Source of the DNA: Oscillospiraceae bacterium | GTDB taxonomy: Bacteria > Bacillota > Clostridia > Oscillospirales > Ruminococcaceae | Assembly: GCA_021199795.1 (NCBI GenBank) | Contig: JAJQHJ010000001.1 | Span: 17,010-81,009, forward strand | Length of the DNA stretch: 64,000 nucleotides | Reading direction: 5' to 3' | In this document: in pieces, positions 8,661 to 18,620 of the stretch | Layout: the number at the start of each line of letters is the position of its first letter | Position numbering within the stretch: the first letter of the stretch is position 1 | Notes under the pieces: generated by a model | The model's input: the letters and a program-made list of their open reading frames with translations, nothing else | What the model was told of the DNA's origin: nothing | Databases searched by the model: none | Translations under genes and position numbers: made by a program

Positions 8661-11600
8661 TCATTGTCCTTTCTTGACGGTAAACCTTACATTTTCGATG
8701 CCGAATATCTTAATCAGCTCAGAAATTGTTTCAGAACTGATATCGATCGAATTTGCGCCCTTGATGTCAGTCGATTTCCTGACATCTGAGAGATAGCCTA
8801 TTAGCCTGCCAGAGCCCTTGTTTTCTTCACAGAGCTTTCTGAGTGCTGAAATCTTGTCTTTGTCGGTGGACTTAAGTTGCAGACACAAAGGTCTTTTCTT
8901 CAGCTCCTCCACATAGTCATCAACGTTACTAATGCTGTCAACAAGAATCTTCGGGGGTTCGTCCTCCTTGGCAGAAAGTCTGCCCGATACCACCAGGCGA
9001 GAACCATTCGTAAGAAAGCTTCTCACTGTGTCATAGATTGTCGGGAATACTATAGCCTCTATTTCTGCTGTTGCATCCTCAACCACACAGAATGCCATCG
9101 GCTCTCCACTTTTGGTGTTGTGAACCCGCTTTGAACGGAATATTGCCATTATGCTGACTTCCTGCTTGTCCTTGTATGTCGGCGGGTTATCTGATACGCC
9201 GTCTATGATCTTTTTTGCCGTCGTCATCCCGGAGGCTGACGCCCACGGCGAATACGCTGCGAGTGGGTGACCGGAGATATAGATTCCAGTCGTCTCTTTC
9301 TCCATTTCCAGTAGCTCAGGAAGCGAATATTCCTCTACGTATGGTATCGTCATTTCGGTAGCAGACTCCTCAGCAGTACCAAATAAATCAGTCTGCCCAT
9401 CTATACCCGATCTCGACTCGCTGGAAACAGCATTCAGGATTGTATCGTAGCTTGAAAGCATCTGATGGCGATTCGTCCTGAAGCAGTCAAAGACTCCACA
9501 CATTATGAGACTTTCTATCGAGCGAGCTGTCACTTCAGAAGAAGGGGTTCTTTGGATAAAGTCTACTAAAGATGTGAATCTGCCATTCTTATCGCGTTCC
9601 TGAAGTATCGCATTTATAGCGGTCTTCCCAAGACTCTTTACAGCGAGTAAGCCATAACGTATTCCGTCCTCCTTTGGCACAAAAATATCTCTGCTCTCGT
9701 TGATGTCAGGCGGAAGAATTTTTACGCCCTTTGATTCACAGTCCGCCGAATACTCGGTTATTTTGGCGACATTATCAAGTACACTCGTCAGAAGTGCCGA
9801 CATGTACTCCTTGAGGTAGTGACACTTGAGGTATGCCGTTTCGTAGGCAACCGTGGCATAAGCGGCAGCGTGAGATTTGTTGAACGCATATGAAGCGAAG
9901 CTGGTCATTTCGTCAAAAAGCTCGTTTGCCACCTTTTCAGAAATGCCATTTGCTATACAGCCACAGCAGTTGACCGTTCCATCTGGGTTCTTCTCACCAT
10001 AGATGAACGCTTTTCTTTCATTTTCAAGTACGTCGTGCTTCTTTTTTGCCATAGCCCTGCGGACTATATCCGCTCTGCCATAGGAATAGCCGGCAAGGCT
10101 TCTAAATATCTGCATTACCTGTTCCTGATAGACGATACAGCCATAGGTTACATCAAGTATGGGCTTGAGCAATGGAGTTTTGTAGGTTACGAGATTCTTG
10201 TTGTGGCGATTCCGGATATATGTGGGAATAGAGTCCATAGGTCCAGGACGGTAAAGCGAAATTACAGCTATCAGGTCTTCGATGTCCTCAGGGACAAGCC
10301 GCATAATCGTACTCGTCATGCCCTGGGATTCAAACTGGAACACACCGACGGTGTCTCCATCAGAAAGCATCCTGTAAACATCCTTGTCATCCAGCGGGAT
10401 ATTTTCTATGTCAAAATCAGGTTCAAACTTTCTTATCTCTCTGACTGCATCACGTATGACAGTCAGGTTTCGAAGACCTAAGAAATCGATTTTCAGGATG
10501 CCAAGGTTTTCAAGAACACCCATTGTGTACTGAGTAACAAGCTGACCATCGTTCGTCATGAGTGGGACGTAATCGGAAACAGGTCCTGCTGTTATGACTA
10601 CTCCTGCCGCGTGGGTTGAGCAGTGCCTGGGCATACCCTCGATCTGCTCAGCCATATCAATAAGCTCTTTGATCTGAGGCGAGGAATTATAGAGCTCCTT
10701 GACCACTGTAGAATTTTCCTTAACGGCACTCAAGGTGTCTCCGAACTGGATAGCTTTTGCAACCTTATCTGTAATGCCGTAAGGAATTCCCATCACTCTG
10801 CCACAATCTCTGATGGCGTTTTTAGCCGCCATCGTTCCGAATGTTACTATCTGTGCGACATGGTCTTCACCGTAGCGGCGTTTTACGTAATCAATAACGT
10901 CCTGTCTGCCCTCGATGCAGAAGTCGATATCAAAGTCAGGCATCGAAACTCGCTCAGGATTAAGAAATCTCTCGAATAGAAGATTATACTTGATGGGATC
11001 AATTCCAGTGATACCAATACAGTATGCAACCAGGCTTCCGGCTCCTGAGCCCCTGCCCGGTCCTACCGGGATTCCGTGGGTTTTGGCATAGTTTATGAAG
11101 TCCCAGACTATGAGATAGTAGTTGACATAACCCATGCCGGAGATAACAGAAAGCTCATAATCAAGACGTTCTCTTATTTCGTCGGTAATATTGTTGCCAT
11201 AACGCCTCTTCAAGCCATCAAGGCTCATTTGTCTTAAATATGCCTCGTTGTCAGTGACTCCCTCTATTGAAAAGGCAGGTAGTTTTGTTACTCCGAATTC
11301 AAATTCAACGTTGCATTTTTCTGCTATTTCTGCGGTGTTATATACGGCTTCCGGATGTCCTGGGAACGCTGCGAGCATTTCTTCCTCAGACTTGATATAG
11401 AATTCATCGTTCGGAAAGCTCATGCCATCAGGGTCGTCAAGAGAGGTGTTGGTGGCAATCCTCATGAGTACTTTCTGGGCTGGTGCGTCGGCGCGGTTTA
11501 TATAGTGAGCATCATTAGTGGCGGCAAGTCTGACCCCTGTCTCATTACTGAGTTTGAAGAGATAAGGCAAAATGTCCGTCTCGTCGGAAAAGCTATGATT

Positions 11601-12122
11601 CTGAACCTCGATATAGTAGTCATCGCCGAAGAGTGCCTTATATTTGAGAACAGTTTTCCTAGCGTTGACATAGTCCCCCGTGCTCAACATTCTTGGCACC
11701 TCTCCTGCTATACAGCCTGACAGGCAAACAAGACCCTCATGGTATTTTTCCAGAAGGTCAAAATCTATTCTGGGCTTGCGATAGAAGCCCTCAGTATAGG
11801 AAAGGGAAGTCAGCTTACAGAGATTCCTGTAGCCGGTTTCATTCTTACACAAAATTACAAGGTGATATGGGTTGTCTATCTTCCCTGCCTTATCGAATCT
11901 TGTTCTCGGGGCAACATACATTTCACAGCCGATAATAGGCTTTACGCCGACTGCTTTGGCAATTTTATAAAACTCAACAGCCGCAAAAACGTTGCCATGA
12001 TCGGTCACAGCGACAGAGTCCATCCCTAGCTCCTTGACACGATTAACGAGACCTTTCAGCCTGCAAGCACCGTCAAGAAGCGAATATTCACTATGAACAT
12101 GAAGATGAACAAAATTCGCCAT
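8661..12122 (-). CDS. dnaE: DNA polymerase III alpha subunit (DnaE)
   Basis: The 1153-residue protein has an N-terminal PHP domain (HVHSEYSLLDG), the polymerase palm with PDFDIDFC around residue 400, the fingers and HhH region, and a C-terminal OB fold. It is the DnaE1-like replicative or lesion-bypass polymerase; Clostridia normally also carry PolC elsewhere, so its exact share in replication is not shown here. It starts 2 bases after the whiA stop with AGAAGGG as ribosome site. Confidence 0.96.
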   Translation of the reverse strand: MANFVHLHVHSEYSLLDGACRLKGLVNRVKELGMDSVAVTDHGNVFAAVEFYKIAKAVGVKPIIGCEMYVAPRTRFDKAGKIDNPYHLVILCKNETGYRNLCKLTSLSYTEGFYRKPRIDFDLLEKYHEGLVCLSGCIAGEVPRMLSTGDYVNARKTVLKYKALFGDDYYIEVQNHSFSDETDILPYLFKLSNETGVRLAATNDAHYINRADAPAQKVLMRIATNTSLDDPDGMSFPNDEFYIKSEEEMLAAFPGHPEAVYNTAEIAEKCNVEFEFGVTKLPAFSIEGVTDNEAYLRQMSLDGLKRRYGNNITDEIRERLDYELSVISGMGYVNYYLIVWDFINYAKTHGIPVGPGRGSGAGSLVAYCIGITGIDPIKYNLLFERFLNPERVSMPDFDIDFCIEGRQDVIDYVKRRYGEDHVAQIVTFGTMAAKNAIRDCGRVMGIPYGITDKVAKAIQFGDTLSAVKENSTVVKELYNSSPQIKELIDMAEQIEGMPRHCSTHAAGVVITAGPVSDYVPLMTNDGQLVTQYTMGVLENLGILKIDFLGLRNLTVIRDAVREIRKFEPDFDIENIPLDDKDVYRMLSDGDTVGVFQFESQGMTSTIMRLVPEDIEDLIAVISLYRPGPMDSIPTYIRNRHNKNLVTYKTPLLKPILDVTYGCIVYQEQVMQIFRSLAGYSYGRADIVRRAMAKKKHDVLENERKAFIYGEKNPDGTVNCCGCIANGISEKVANELFDEMTSFASYAFNKSHAAAYATVAYETAYLKCHYLKEYMSALLTSVLDNVAKITEYSADCESKGVKILPPDINESRDIFVPKEDGIRYGLLAVKSLGKTAINAILQERDKNGRFTSLVDFIQRTPSSEVTARSIESLIMCGVFDCFRTNRHQMLSSYDTILNAVSSESRSGIDGQTDLFGTAEESATEMTIPYVEEYSLPELLEMEKETTGIYISGHPLAAYSPWASASGMTTAKKIIDGVSDNPPTYKDKQEVSIMAIFRSKRVHNTKSGEPMAFCVVEDATAEIEAIVFPTIYDTVRSFLTNGSRLVVSGRLSAKEDEPPKILVDSISNVDDYVEELKKRPLCLQLKSTDKDKISALRKLCEENKGSGRLIGYLSDVRKSTDIKGANSIDISSETISELIKIFGIENVRFTVKKGQ

Positions 12123-12124
12123 AG

Positions 12125-13078
12125 TTACCCTTCTTTAGATTTTCTTATATTGTCTGCAATTTCTATAATTTTCTTGAACCTGTGATTGACTCCGGAGCGT
12201 GAGAGCGGAGGATTGAATTCAGCTGCAAGCTCGCTCAGGGCATACTCAGGATATTTAAGCCGGAGGAGGGCAGCCTCCCTCAGCTCATCTGAGAGCTGGG
12301 ACAGCCCTTTAGGAGAGTTTTCTATTGTCTTTATCGCTTCAAGCTGCCTTAATGCTGATGCGTTCTGTCGGTCACAATTTGCGGTGTCGCAATTGGTTGC
12401 CCTATTGGCGCGGTTGCGGATATCCTTGTAGACCTTTGTATTCATCACTTCGAGGCTCGCGCCTGTTGCTCCTATGAGAGTCAACGTGTCCTCGATGTTC
12501 TCACTGTCCTTGAAATAAAGAATCTTTTTCTCGCCACGTGTCAGCCGTTTCGGCATAAGTCCAATATGCTTCTCAAGGAGATCGCTGATTCCGTCATATA
12601 ATCTGACATCTGCGCTCTGTGGGATTGCAATCTCCAGATGGTATTCCCTGTATGGGTCTGTAACCCTGCCGCAGCTTAAGAAAACGCCAGTCATAAATGC
12701 ACCGAAATTTGAATCTGCAAGCTTGTCCGCACGATCAAGAATTTCCGTGCAATCAAAGCCTGATATACCCAGTCTGGCAAGAATCGCATCTGCGCCACTT
12801 TTCTCAGAAACTGAGATTCTGTACTCAGGAAGCCGTCCTCTGTGTCGGACAATTTCTTCATCAATATCGCAGTCATCTGGGATAACATGTCGGACAAGTC
12901 TCATAAACAAGTCTTTGCAGACTTCATTGTCGGTCTTATATACGACTCCTACATTTGAACTTTCGCTCATAAGAAGCATTCCCAGGAGGCAGGCATCTGA
13001 CTTTTTTCTGCCTGTTACGGATTCAACCGCTTCAGCTTTTACTCTGTATACAAAGGATTCTGTGGATTTTACTTTCAT
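12125..13078 (-). CDS. whiA: DNA-binding protein WhiA
   Basis: The 317-residue protein fits WhiA in length, with an N-terminal LAGLIDADG-like domain (KKSDACLLGMLLM) and a C-terminal helix-turn-helix (LSRSGVNHRFKKI). In Firmicutes WhiA is a nucleoid-associated protein linked to cell division and chromosome segregation; in actinobacteria it regulates sporulation. The ATG overlaps the rapZ stop as ATGA, implying translational coupling. The rapZ-whiA pair is conserved, but the usual middle gene yvcK (gluconeogenesis factor) is missing. Confidence 0.93.
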   Translation of the reverse strand: MKVKSTESFVYRVKAEAVESVTGRKKSDACLLGMLLMSESSNVGVVYKTDNEVCKDLFMRLVRHVIPDDCDIDEEIVRHRGRLPEYRISVSEKSGADAILARLGISGFDCTEILDRADKLADSNFGAFMTGVFLSCGRVTDPYREYHLEIAIPQSADVRLYDGISDLLEKHIGLMPKRLTRGEKKILYFKDSENIEDTLTLIGATGASLEVMNTKVYKDIRNRANRATNCDTANCDRQNASALRQLEAIKTIENSPKGLSQLSDELREAALLRLKYPEYALSELAAEFNPPLSRSGVNHRFKKIIEIADNIRKSKEG

Positions 13079-13935
13079 GGCTTTGATTCCAGGCTTCGAT
13101 GCTCCACTCTCACGCTAAGCTTGTCTGATATCAGTGCCTGCGACATTCTTCTCGCAAAGCTGACTGAACGATGCTTGCCGCCAGTGCAGCCAAACGCTAT
13201 GACAAGCCTGGACTTTCCCTCTTTCTCATACATCGGTATCATAAAGCTTAACAGGTCATAAATTTTTTTGAATACTTCATTTGATTCCTGGAAGCACATG
13301 ACATAATCATATACTTCGTCATCAAGTCCGGTCTTGTTCTTGAGTTCAGGGACATAGTATGGATTCGGAAGACACCTTACATCAAAGACTAAGTCTGCGT
13401 CCTTGGGAATTCCGTATTTGAAGCCGAAAGAAATGACGCTTATAGCCATTCTTGCACCCTTGTCAGTGAAGAACTGAGCCATTTCTGCCCGGAAATCAGC
13501 CATTCCGAAGTCGGTTGTGTCGATATAGAAGTCGGACATTTCCTTGGCTCTTTTGGTCTCTTCACGCTCAAGAGAGATCGCCTTATAGAGGTTTCCAAAA
13601 GCTTCATCATCGAGAGGATGCTTGCGGCGTGTTTCCTTATATCTCTTGACAAGCGTATCGTCATCGGCATCAAGATAGAGAACGGACAGTTCAACATCAG
13701 GAGCTCTTAAGGCGTTGACACAGTCCTCGAATTTTGAGAAAAGCTCACCCGAACGGATATCTACAGAAACTGCAAGCTTTGTTACAAGCTTATCGGTGCC
13801 GATAATGAATCTGGCAAGGCTTAAGAGCATTTCAGGAGGCATGTTATCGATGCAGTAGTAGCCGATGTCCTCAAGATAATTGATGGCACTTGACTTCCCT
13901 GCTCCGGACATTCCCGTTACAATAACGATTTTCAT
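13075..13935 (-). CDS. rapZ: RapZ/YvcJ-family nucleotide-binding protein
   Basis: The 286-residue protein has a P-loop GMSGAGKS at residues 8-15 and the C-terminal family signature FGCTGGKHRSV. In E. coli RapZ is an RNA-binding adaptor that controls glmS through small-RNA decay; in Bacillus the ortholog YvcJ binds and hydrolyses nucleotides and affects competence. The start has GGGAGG upstream. It lies between murB and whiA in the cell-wall/carbon-signalling operon. Confidence 0.93.
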   Translation of the reverse strand: MKIVIVTGMSGAGKSSAINYLEDIGYYCIDNMPPEMLLSLARFIIGTDKLVTKLAVSVDIRSGELFSKFEDCVNALRAPDVELSVLYLDADDDTLVKRYKETRRKHPLDDEAFGNLYKAISLEREETKRAKEMSDFYIDTTDFGMADFRAEMAQFFTDKGARMAISVISFGFKYGIPKDADLVFDVRCLPNPYYVPELKNKTGLDDEVYDYVMCFQESNEVFKKIYDLLSFMIPMYEKEGKSRLVIAFGCTGGKHRSVSFARRMSQALISDKLSVRVEHRSLESKP

Positions 13936-13954
13936 ATTCTTCCTCCCGTTACCC

Positions 13955-14854
13955 CTACTCCTCTATAAGCTTGACTTCACACTCAAGGCTATATCCTGTT
14001 TTCTCTGAAACAGTTTTCTTTATATGTGAAATCAGGTTCATAACATCCTGTGCTGTTGCATTACCAGTATTTATGACGAAGTTTGCGTGCTTGTCAGAGA
14101 CCTTTGCTCCGCCTATGGAATAACCCTTGAGCCCTGATTCTTCGATTACCAGCCCGGCATATGTGCCCTCTGGTCTCTTGAAAGTTGAGCCTGCACTTGG
14201 ATATTCAAGCGGCTGGCGGGATTTTCGCCTTGCTATAAGTTCATCCATTCTTGCTTTGATTGAAGACTTATCGCCTTGTGAAAGCTTGAATTTAGCTGAT
14301 ATTATTACTTCGTCTGACTTTGTGAAGCGTGAGCTTCTATAGCTAAAATCAAGGAAATCACTCGAATAGGTTACAATCTCTCCGGATTGATTTATGCAGG
14401 TTACTTCCGTTACAACATCTTTCATTTCTCCACCATAGGCTCCGGCATTCATGAACACTGCGCCACCTACGCTTCCGGGGATTCCGTAAGCAAATTCAAG
14501 ACCAGTAAGTGACGAATCGAGTGCAGTCTTGCAAACTTTCACTAAAGACGAGCCAGCAGAAGCTATGATATATTCGCCATCGATGGTTATATCTGACATA
14601 TCTGAGCCAAGGACAAATATCGCTCCCCTGTAACCGTTGTCAGAGAATAAGACATTCGAGCCGTTCCCAAGAATCATGTATCTGTCGGCTTCCTGCAAGA
14701 GCTCTTTCAAAGACTCAACACTGTTCGGAAAAATCATTATGTCGCAGGGACCGCCGATTTTAAAGGTTGTATGCTCTTTCAGGGGCTCGTTAATCAGATA
14801 TTTGCATCCGTATTTCAAAGATATTTCTTGCAATGCTTTTGTGCTGTCTGGCAT
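13955..14854 (-). CDS. murB: UDP-N-acetylenolpyruvoylglucosamine reductase MurB
   Basis: The 299-residue type II MurB has the FAD-binding motifs GNGSNVLFSD and YGIPGSVGGAVFMNAGAYGGE, and the catalytic region YPSAGSTFKRP. It reduces the enolpyruvyl group to make UDP-MurNAc, the second committed step of peptidoglycan precursor synthesis in the cytoplasm. The ribosome site is weak (GGTGA). It lies 19 bases upstream of rapZ, in the same operon as murD. Confidence 0.95.
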   Translation of the reverse strand: MPDSTKALQEISLKYGCKYLINEPLKEHTTFKIGGPCDIMIFPNSVESLKELLQEADRYMILGNGSNVLFSDNGYRGAIFVLGSDMSDITIDGEYIIASAGSSLVKVCKTALDSSLTGLEFAYGIPGSVGGAVFMNAGAYGGEMKDVVTEVTCINQSGEIVTYSSDFLDFSYRSSRFTKSDEVIISAKFKLSQGDKSSIKARMDELIARRKSRQPLEYPSAGSTFKRPEGTYAGLVIEESGLKGYSIGGAKVSDKHANFVINTGNATAQDVMNLISHIKKTVSEKTGYSLECEVKLIEE

Positions 14855-14879
14855 TACTTTGTCACCGTTTCAATAGTTA

Positions 14880-15608
14880 TTATAGTTCTAACTGTGGGTG
14901 CTTTTTTAAGATCCACTCTTTCACCTTTTCCCAGTCGCTGTTTAAGATAAGCTTTTCAGGAAAGTCGACTTCCTTTAGGACTTTCTCGACTGTTGAAGTC
15001 TTTCCCACTGCATCCCAGAAATGAGCGTCAGTGTCGACAACTATCGGGATTTCGTACTTTTTGCAAAGCTGGAGTATCGGAACTGAATTCTTGAGTGAAC
15101 CCTTTTTGCGCATGAGAGAGCTTTCGTTAATCTCGACGAGTTTCTCGTATTCTTTGAAGACTTTCAGGACTCTTTCATGCTCGAATGGGAAGAAGTCGGT
15201 GGTCGGATGCCCTATAACGTCAATATATGGATTCTGACAAAGCTTTATATAGCCGTCGGAAACGACTTTTGGGTCATCCGAAAGCTCATCGAACGTGTAC
15301 TTATGGTATGATGCGACCACCCACTCCATTTTTTGAAGAAGATCCTCGTGCATGTCGACATCGCCGTTATAGTTATATATGTTTACCTCTGCGCCTTTAA
15401 GAACGGTAACGCCGAAAACAGTTCTCGGAAGAACTCTCATATTGGTGAAATGCCATTCATGGGCAGTATCCGGCATTACGCCATAGTGATCGGTCATGGC
15501 GATGGCTTTTAAGCCGATGTCAGCCGCCGCACGGCAGTTTTCTGTTAAAGTTGAATAAGCATGGTCGGAGGCTATTGTATGCGTGTGAAGATCAGCCTGA
15601 ATCAGCAT
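14880..15608 (-). CDS. PHP-domain phosphoesterase (YcdX-like)
   Basis: The 242-residue protein begins with the PHP metal motif ADLHTHTIASDH (His8 and His10) and contains TDHYG, VVASYH, GHPTTD and DTDAHFW, together giving a complete set of PHP metal ligands. Such stand-alone PHP proteins are trinuclear metal phosphatases with unsettled substrates. The ATG at 15608 shares a base with the hprK stop (TGATG) and has GGAGG 7 bases upstream, so the longer GTG-type reading from 15623 is unlikely. Confidence 0.88.
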   Translation of the reverse strand: MLIQADLHTHTIASDHAYSTLTENCRAAADIGLKAIAMTDHYGVMPDTAHEWHFTNMRVLPRTVFGVTVLKGAEVNIYNYNGDVDMHEDLLQKMEWVVASYHKYTFDELSDDPKVVSDGYIKLCQNPYIDVIGHPTTDFFPFEHERVLKVFKEYEKLVEINESSLMRKKGSLKNSVPILQLCKKYEIPIVVDTDAHFWDAVGKTSTVEKVLKEVDFPEKLILNSDWEKVKEWILKKHPQLEL

Positions 15609-16567
15609 CAGAAATCCTCCCACTTTGAAACGGTCTCAGTTCCCTCCATCTCAAGACCTAAGTTATTGAGAAGCTCCTGAGCGGCGTTATAGCCCATCTT
15701 CTTCTGACGATTGTTCATTGCGGCAACCTCAAGGATTACTGCCAGGTTACGTCCAGGCTTGACAGGGATTGTTATACAGGGAATATTTACTCCCAGGATA
15801 TCCATACTCTCGGAATCAACGCCCATACGGTCATAGACCTTGTCGGGATTCCAGATTTCGAGCTTGACGACCAAATCAATCTTCTCGGTCATCTTGACAG
15901 CACCCATACCGAAGAGTCTTCTTGCGTTGACTATTCCTATGCCTCTGAGCTCGATAAAGTGGCGGATATTGTCGGGAGACGAACCAACAAGCGAGATTGC
16001 AGAAACTTTCTTGATTTCTACAGCATCGTCGGCTACAAGTCTATGACCTCTCTTTACGAGCTCTATTGCAGTCTCAGATTTACCTACTCCGCTTTCACCT
16101 ACGATAAGGACTCCCTCGCCGTAGATTTCAATGAGAACACCATGGCGGGTGATTCTCTGACCGAGCTGGGTATTCAAGTAGGCTATGCCACGGGAAATGA
16201 CTTCTGAAGTATCGAGTTCGGATGAGAGCACCGGAACGCCATATTCGGTTGCCGCTTCCATCATTTCAGGGAACGGTTCGTGTCCACGGGAAATAAGAAG
16301 TGCCGGAAATTTGTATGAGAAGAGGGTCATCAAAACCTTTTTTCTCTCGTCAGAGGCAAGTCCCTGAAGATATGCAAACTCTGTGTTTCCGCAAATCTGA
16401 ATCTTCTCATTATTGAAATAGGCATAGAAACCGGTAAGCTGAAGACCGGGACGATTGATATCGTTGTTTGAAATCAGAATCTTTGACAAATCTTTCGGTG
16501 TGTAGACTGTTTTCAGGTTTACTTCCTTTGCAAACTGAGCAAGTGAAACTGTGTACTTTTCTGCCAT
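15608..16567 (-). CDS. hprK: HPr kinase/phosphorylase
   Basis: The 319-residue protein has Walker A GESGVGKS at about 157-164, the conserved RHGV histidine near 142, and the signature ELRGIGIVN. It phosphorylates and dephosphorylates Ser46 of HPr and so controls carbon catabolite repression in Firmicutes. The ribosome site GAAGGAG precedes the ATG. It sits between the PLP enzyme and a PHP phosphoesterase. Confidence 0.95.
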   Translation of the reverse strand: MAEKYTVSLAQFAKEVNLKTVYTPKDLSKILISNNDINRPGLQLTGFYAYFNNEKIQICGNTEFAYLQGLASDERKKVLMTLFSYKFPALLISRGHEPFPEMMEAATEYGVPVLSSELDTSEVISRGIAYLNTQLGQRITRHGVLIEIYGEGVLIVGESGVGKSETAIELVKRGHRLVADDAVEIKKVSAISLVGSSPDNIRHFIELRGIGIVNARRLFGMGAVKMTEKIDLVVKLEIWNPDKVYDRMGVDSESMDILGVNIPCITIPVKPGRNLAVILEVAAMNNRQKKMGYNAAQELLNNLGLEMEGTETVSKWEDF

Positions 16568-16591
16568 TGTTTTCTCCTTCCTACGTAAACG

Positions 16592-17863
16592 TTAATCTAA
16601 TTTTATCTCGCCGTCTTCGAGCATGTTCTGAACGGCAATAAGTATTCCTGCTTTTCCTGTGGGATATGTGAGTCCGCCCTGGAGCCATGCGGCATAGGGT
16701 TCTCTTATCGGGGCATCAGCTGAGAATTCTATCGACGCGCCCATTGTGAATGCCCCTGCAGCCATTATTACCGGGCTTTCATAGCCGGGAGTGGGAATTG
16801 CTTCAGGGATAAGGTAGCTGTCAATCGGTGCACCTTTCTGAATGCCCTTTATGAACGATGTAAGGGTTTTCTCATTCTTAAGCAGAATAGATGCGATTAT
16901 ATCTGCTCTGGGCTCGCCCTGTTTCGGGAGTGACTCATAACCCAAAAGTCCCAGAAGAGCACAGGCAAATTCTGACGTTTTGACCGCCGCAGCTGTAATC
17001 TCAGGAGCCAGAAAGAAGCCCTGGTACATTTCCCTGTTCTGGTGAAGGCTTGCTCCAACTTCCTTTCCCATTCCAACAACCGTCAGACGGTAAGCGCACT
17101 TCTCGATCAAGTCTTTTCTTCCAGCAATATATCCGCCGGTTGAAGCGATTCCTCCGCCCGGATTCTTGATGAGTGAACCCATTATGAGGTCGGCTCCAAC
17201 TTCAGTGGGCTCCTTTGTATCTACAAATTCACCATAGCAGTTATCAACCATGATTATTGCATCAGGATTACCCTTTTTTACCGCTTGAATCATCTTTTCT
17301 ATATCGGCAATTGTGTAGGATGGTCTTGTTGAATAGCCTCTTGAACGCTGAATGTAAGCGACAGTTGCTGTCTTGACTTTCTCAGTGATTGCATCAAGGT
17401 CAGGCATACCATTTTCGAGAAGCTCGATCTCTTCGTACTCGATTCCGTAATCCATGAGTGAACCGTTGCCCTTTTTGCCACGCTTGCCTATGACCTCTTC
17501 AAGAGTGTCATACGGCGCACCGCAGAGCATCAGAAGCTTATCACCTGGTCTCAGGACTCCGAAAAGTGCAGTTGAAAGTGCATGAGTGCCGTTTACGATT
17601 GTATGACGGACAAGTGCGTCCTCACAGCCAAATGTCGTTGCATAGACCTTGTCAAGGGTGTCTCTCCCGACATCGTCATAGCCATAACCGGTTGTTCCGT
17701 GGAGACAGGTTTCGCTGACGTTATTTTTAATGAACGCCGAAAGCACTTTCATACCGTTATACTCTGCGATTTTGTCTATCCGCTTGAATGCTTCCGAGCA
17801 CTGAGCTTCAGCCTCATCTGCAAGCTTAAGTATTCTTTCGTCAATATTAAATAAGTTCTTCAT
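16592..17863 (-). CDS. Methionine gamma-lyase family PLP enzyme (YnbB, 'aluminium resistance' type)
   Basis: The 423-residue protein has the family start GTTGYGYDDVGRD, the NGTHA motif, the substrate-side LCGAPYDTLEEVIG, and SLIKNPGGG, which holds the PLP lysine. The family belongs to the cystathionine-synthase-like PLP fold and is usually labelled methionine gamma-lyase or aluminium resistance protein; its reaction has not been firmly shown. It overlaps the acetyltransferase gene by 17 bases and precedes hprK by 24. Confidence 0.88.
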   Translation of the reverse strand: MKNLFNIDERILKLADEAEAQCSEAFKRIDKIAEYNGMKVLSAFIKNNVSETCLHGTTGYGYDDVGRDTLDKVYATTFGCEDALVRHTIVNGTHALSTALFGVLRPGDKLLMLCGAPYDTLEEVIGKRGKKGNGSLMDYGIEYEEIELLENGMPDLDAITEKVKTATVAYIQRSRGYSTRPSYTIADIEKMIQAVKKGNPDAIIMVDNCYGEFVDTKEPTEVGADLIMGSLIKNPGGGIASTGGYIAGRKDLIEKCAYRLTVVGMGKEVGASLHQNREMYQGFFLAPEITAAAVKTSEFACALLGLLGYESLPKQGEPRADIIASILLKNEKTLTSFIKGIQKGAPIDSYLIPEAIPTPGYESPVIMAAGAFTMGASIEFSADAPIREPYAAWLQGGLTYPTGKAGILIAVQNMLEDGEIKLD

Positions 17864-18620
17864 CGTCTTTTCTTTCCTTTAATTTCAATATATAGTCTTC
17901 GCCCAGCTCGGCACAGCCGAGGTGGAGGTAAAAATCCCGCATGGATTCATCAGATGCAAGATAGCTCTCTATTCCCTCTTTTTTCAGCTCTTGAGAAACA
18001 AGCTTTATAAGTGTTGAGGCATAGCCATTTCCTCTGTCCACTTCCGGGGTTGCTATGTCCGCAAGATATGCTCTGCCATAGCTCTGGCATTTTACTGTGA
18101 GAACTGCCGAACGATAACCGAAAATGCGAACTATTCCGCGGTTAACCCGTCTTACTGTGTCTGTCAGCCACAAGCCATAGTTTGCATCCTGCCCCGCAAA
18201 AGCCGTTTCAAATACTTTTTCGTAAGGAATCTCACGGAGAAGCTCCCTGCCCTTCAGAGCCTCATCAGTTTCCGGTACGGAAAAGAAATATCTCTTTTCC
18301 TTGCGGTACTCGTTCAAGCCGCGTCTTGGAATCAGAACCTCAGGCATTTCAACATACAATGGATATTTGAATCGGATAAACTCTGCAGTTTCGCGGATGC
18401 AACCGGACGAGCTATGGGCATCGTCAAGAAGATCCACAGTCAATGAGCTATTCATCGAGGCAAATATTCCGACACGCTTGTCACCTTTGAGGAGCTCATA
18501 GAACTCACAGAAGTCATATTCGGTTCCATAGGTGAGAATATGCGACAGGATTATTCTCGAATAGTGAGAATCGCGCAGAAGTAGTTTCGCATTGTCAAAG
18601 CTGTCTATTCGTCTTATCAT
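17847..18620 (-). CDS. GNAT-family N-acetyltransferase
   Basis: This 257-residue protein carries a C-terminal GNAT fold: a beta strand ending AYLADIATPEVDRGNGYASTL, with the acetyl-CoA loop R-G-N-G-Y-A (Q/RxxGxG/A-like), and a final YLHLGCAE segment. The N-terminal half is not recognised. The substrate is unknown. Its ATG shares a base with the murD stop (TAATG), so it is translated with murD. Confidence 0.78.
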   Translation of the reverse strand: MIRRIDSFDNAKLLLRDSHYSRIILSHILTYGTEYDFCEFYELLKGDKRVGIFASMNSSLTVDLLDDAHSSSGCIRETAEFIRFKYPLYVEMPEVLIPRRGLNEYRKEKRYFFSVPETDEALKGRELLREIPYEKVFETAFAGQDANYGLWLTDTVRRVNRGIVRIFGYRSAVLTVKCQSYGRAYLADIATPEVDRGNGYASTLIKLVSQELKKEGIESYLASDESMRDFYLHLGCAELGEDYILKLKERKDDEELI

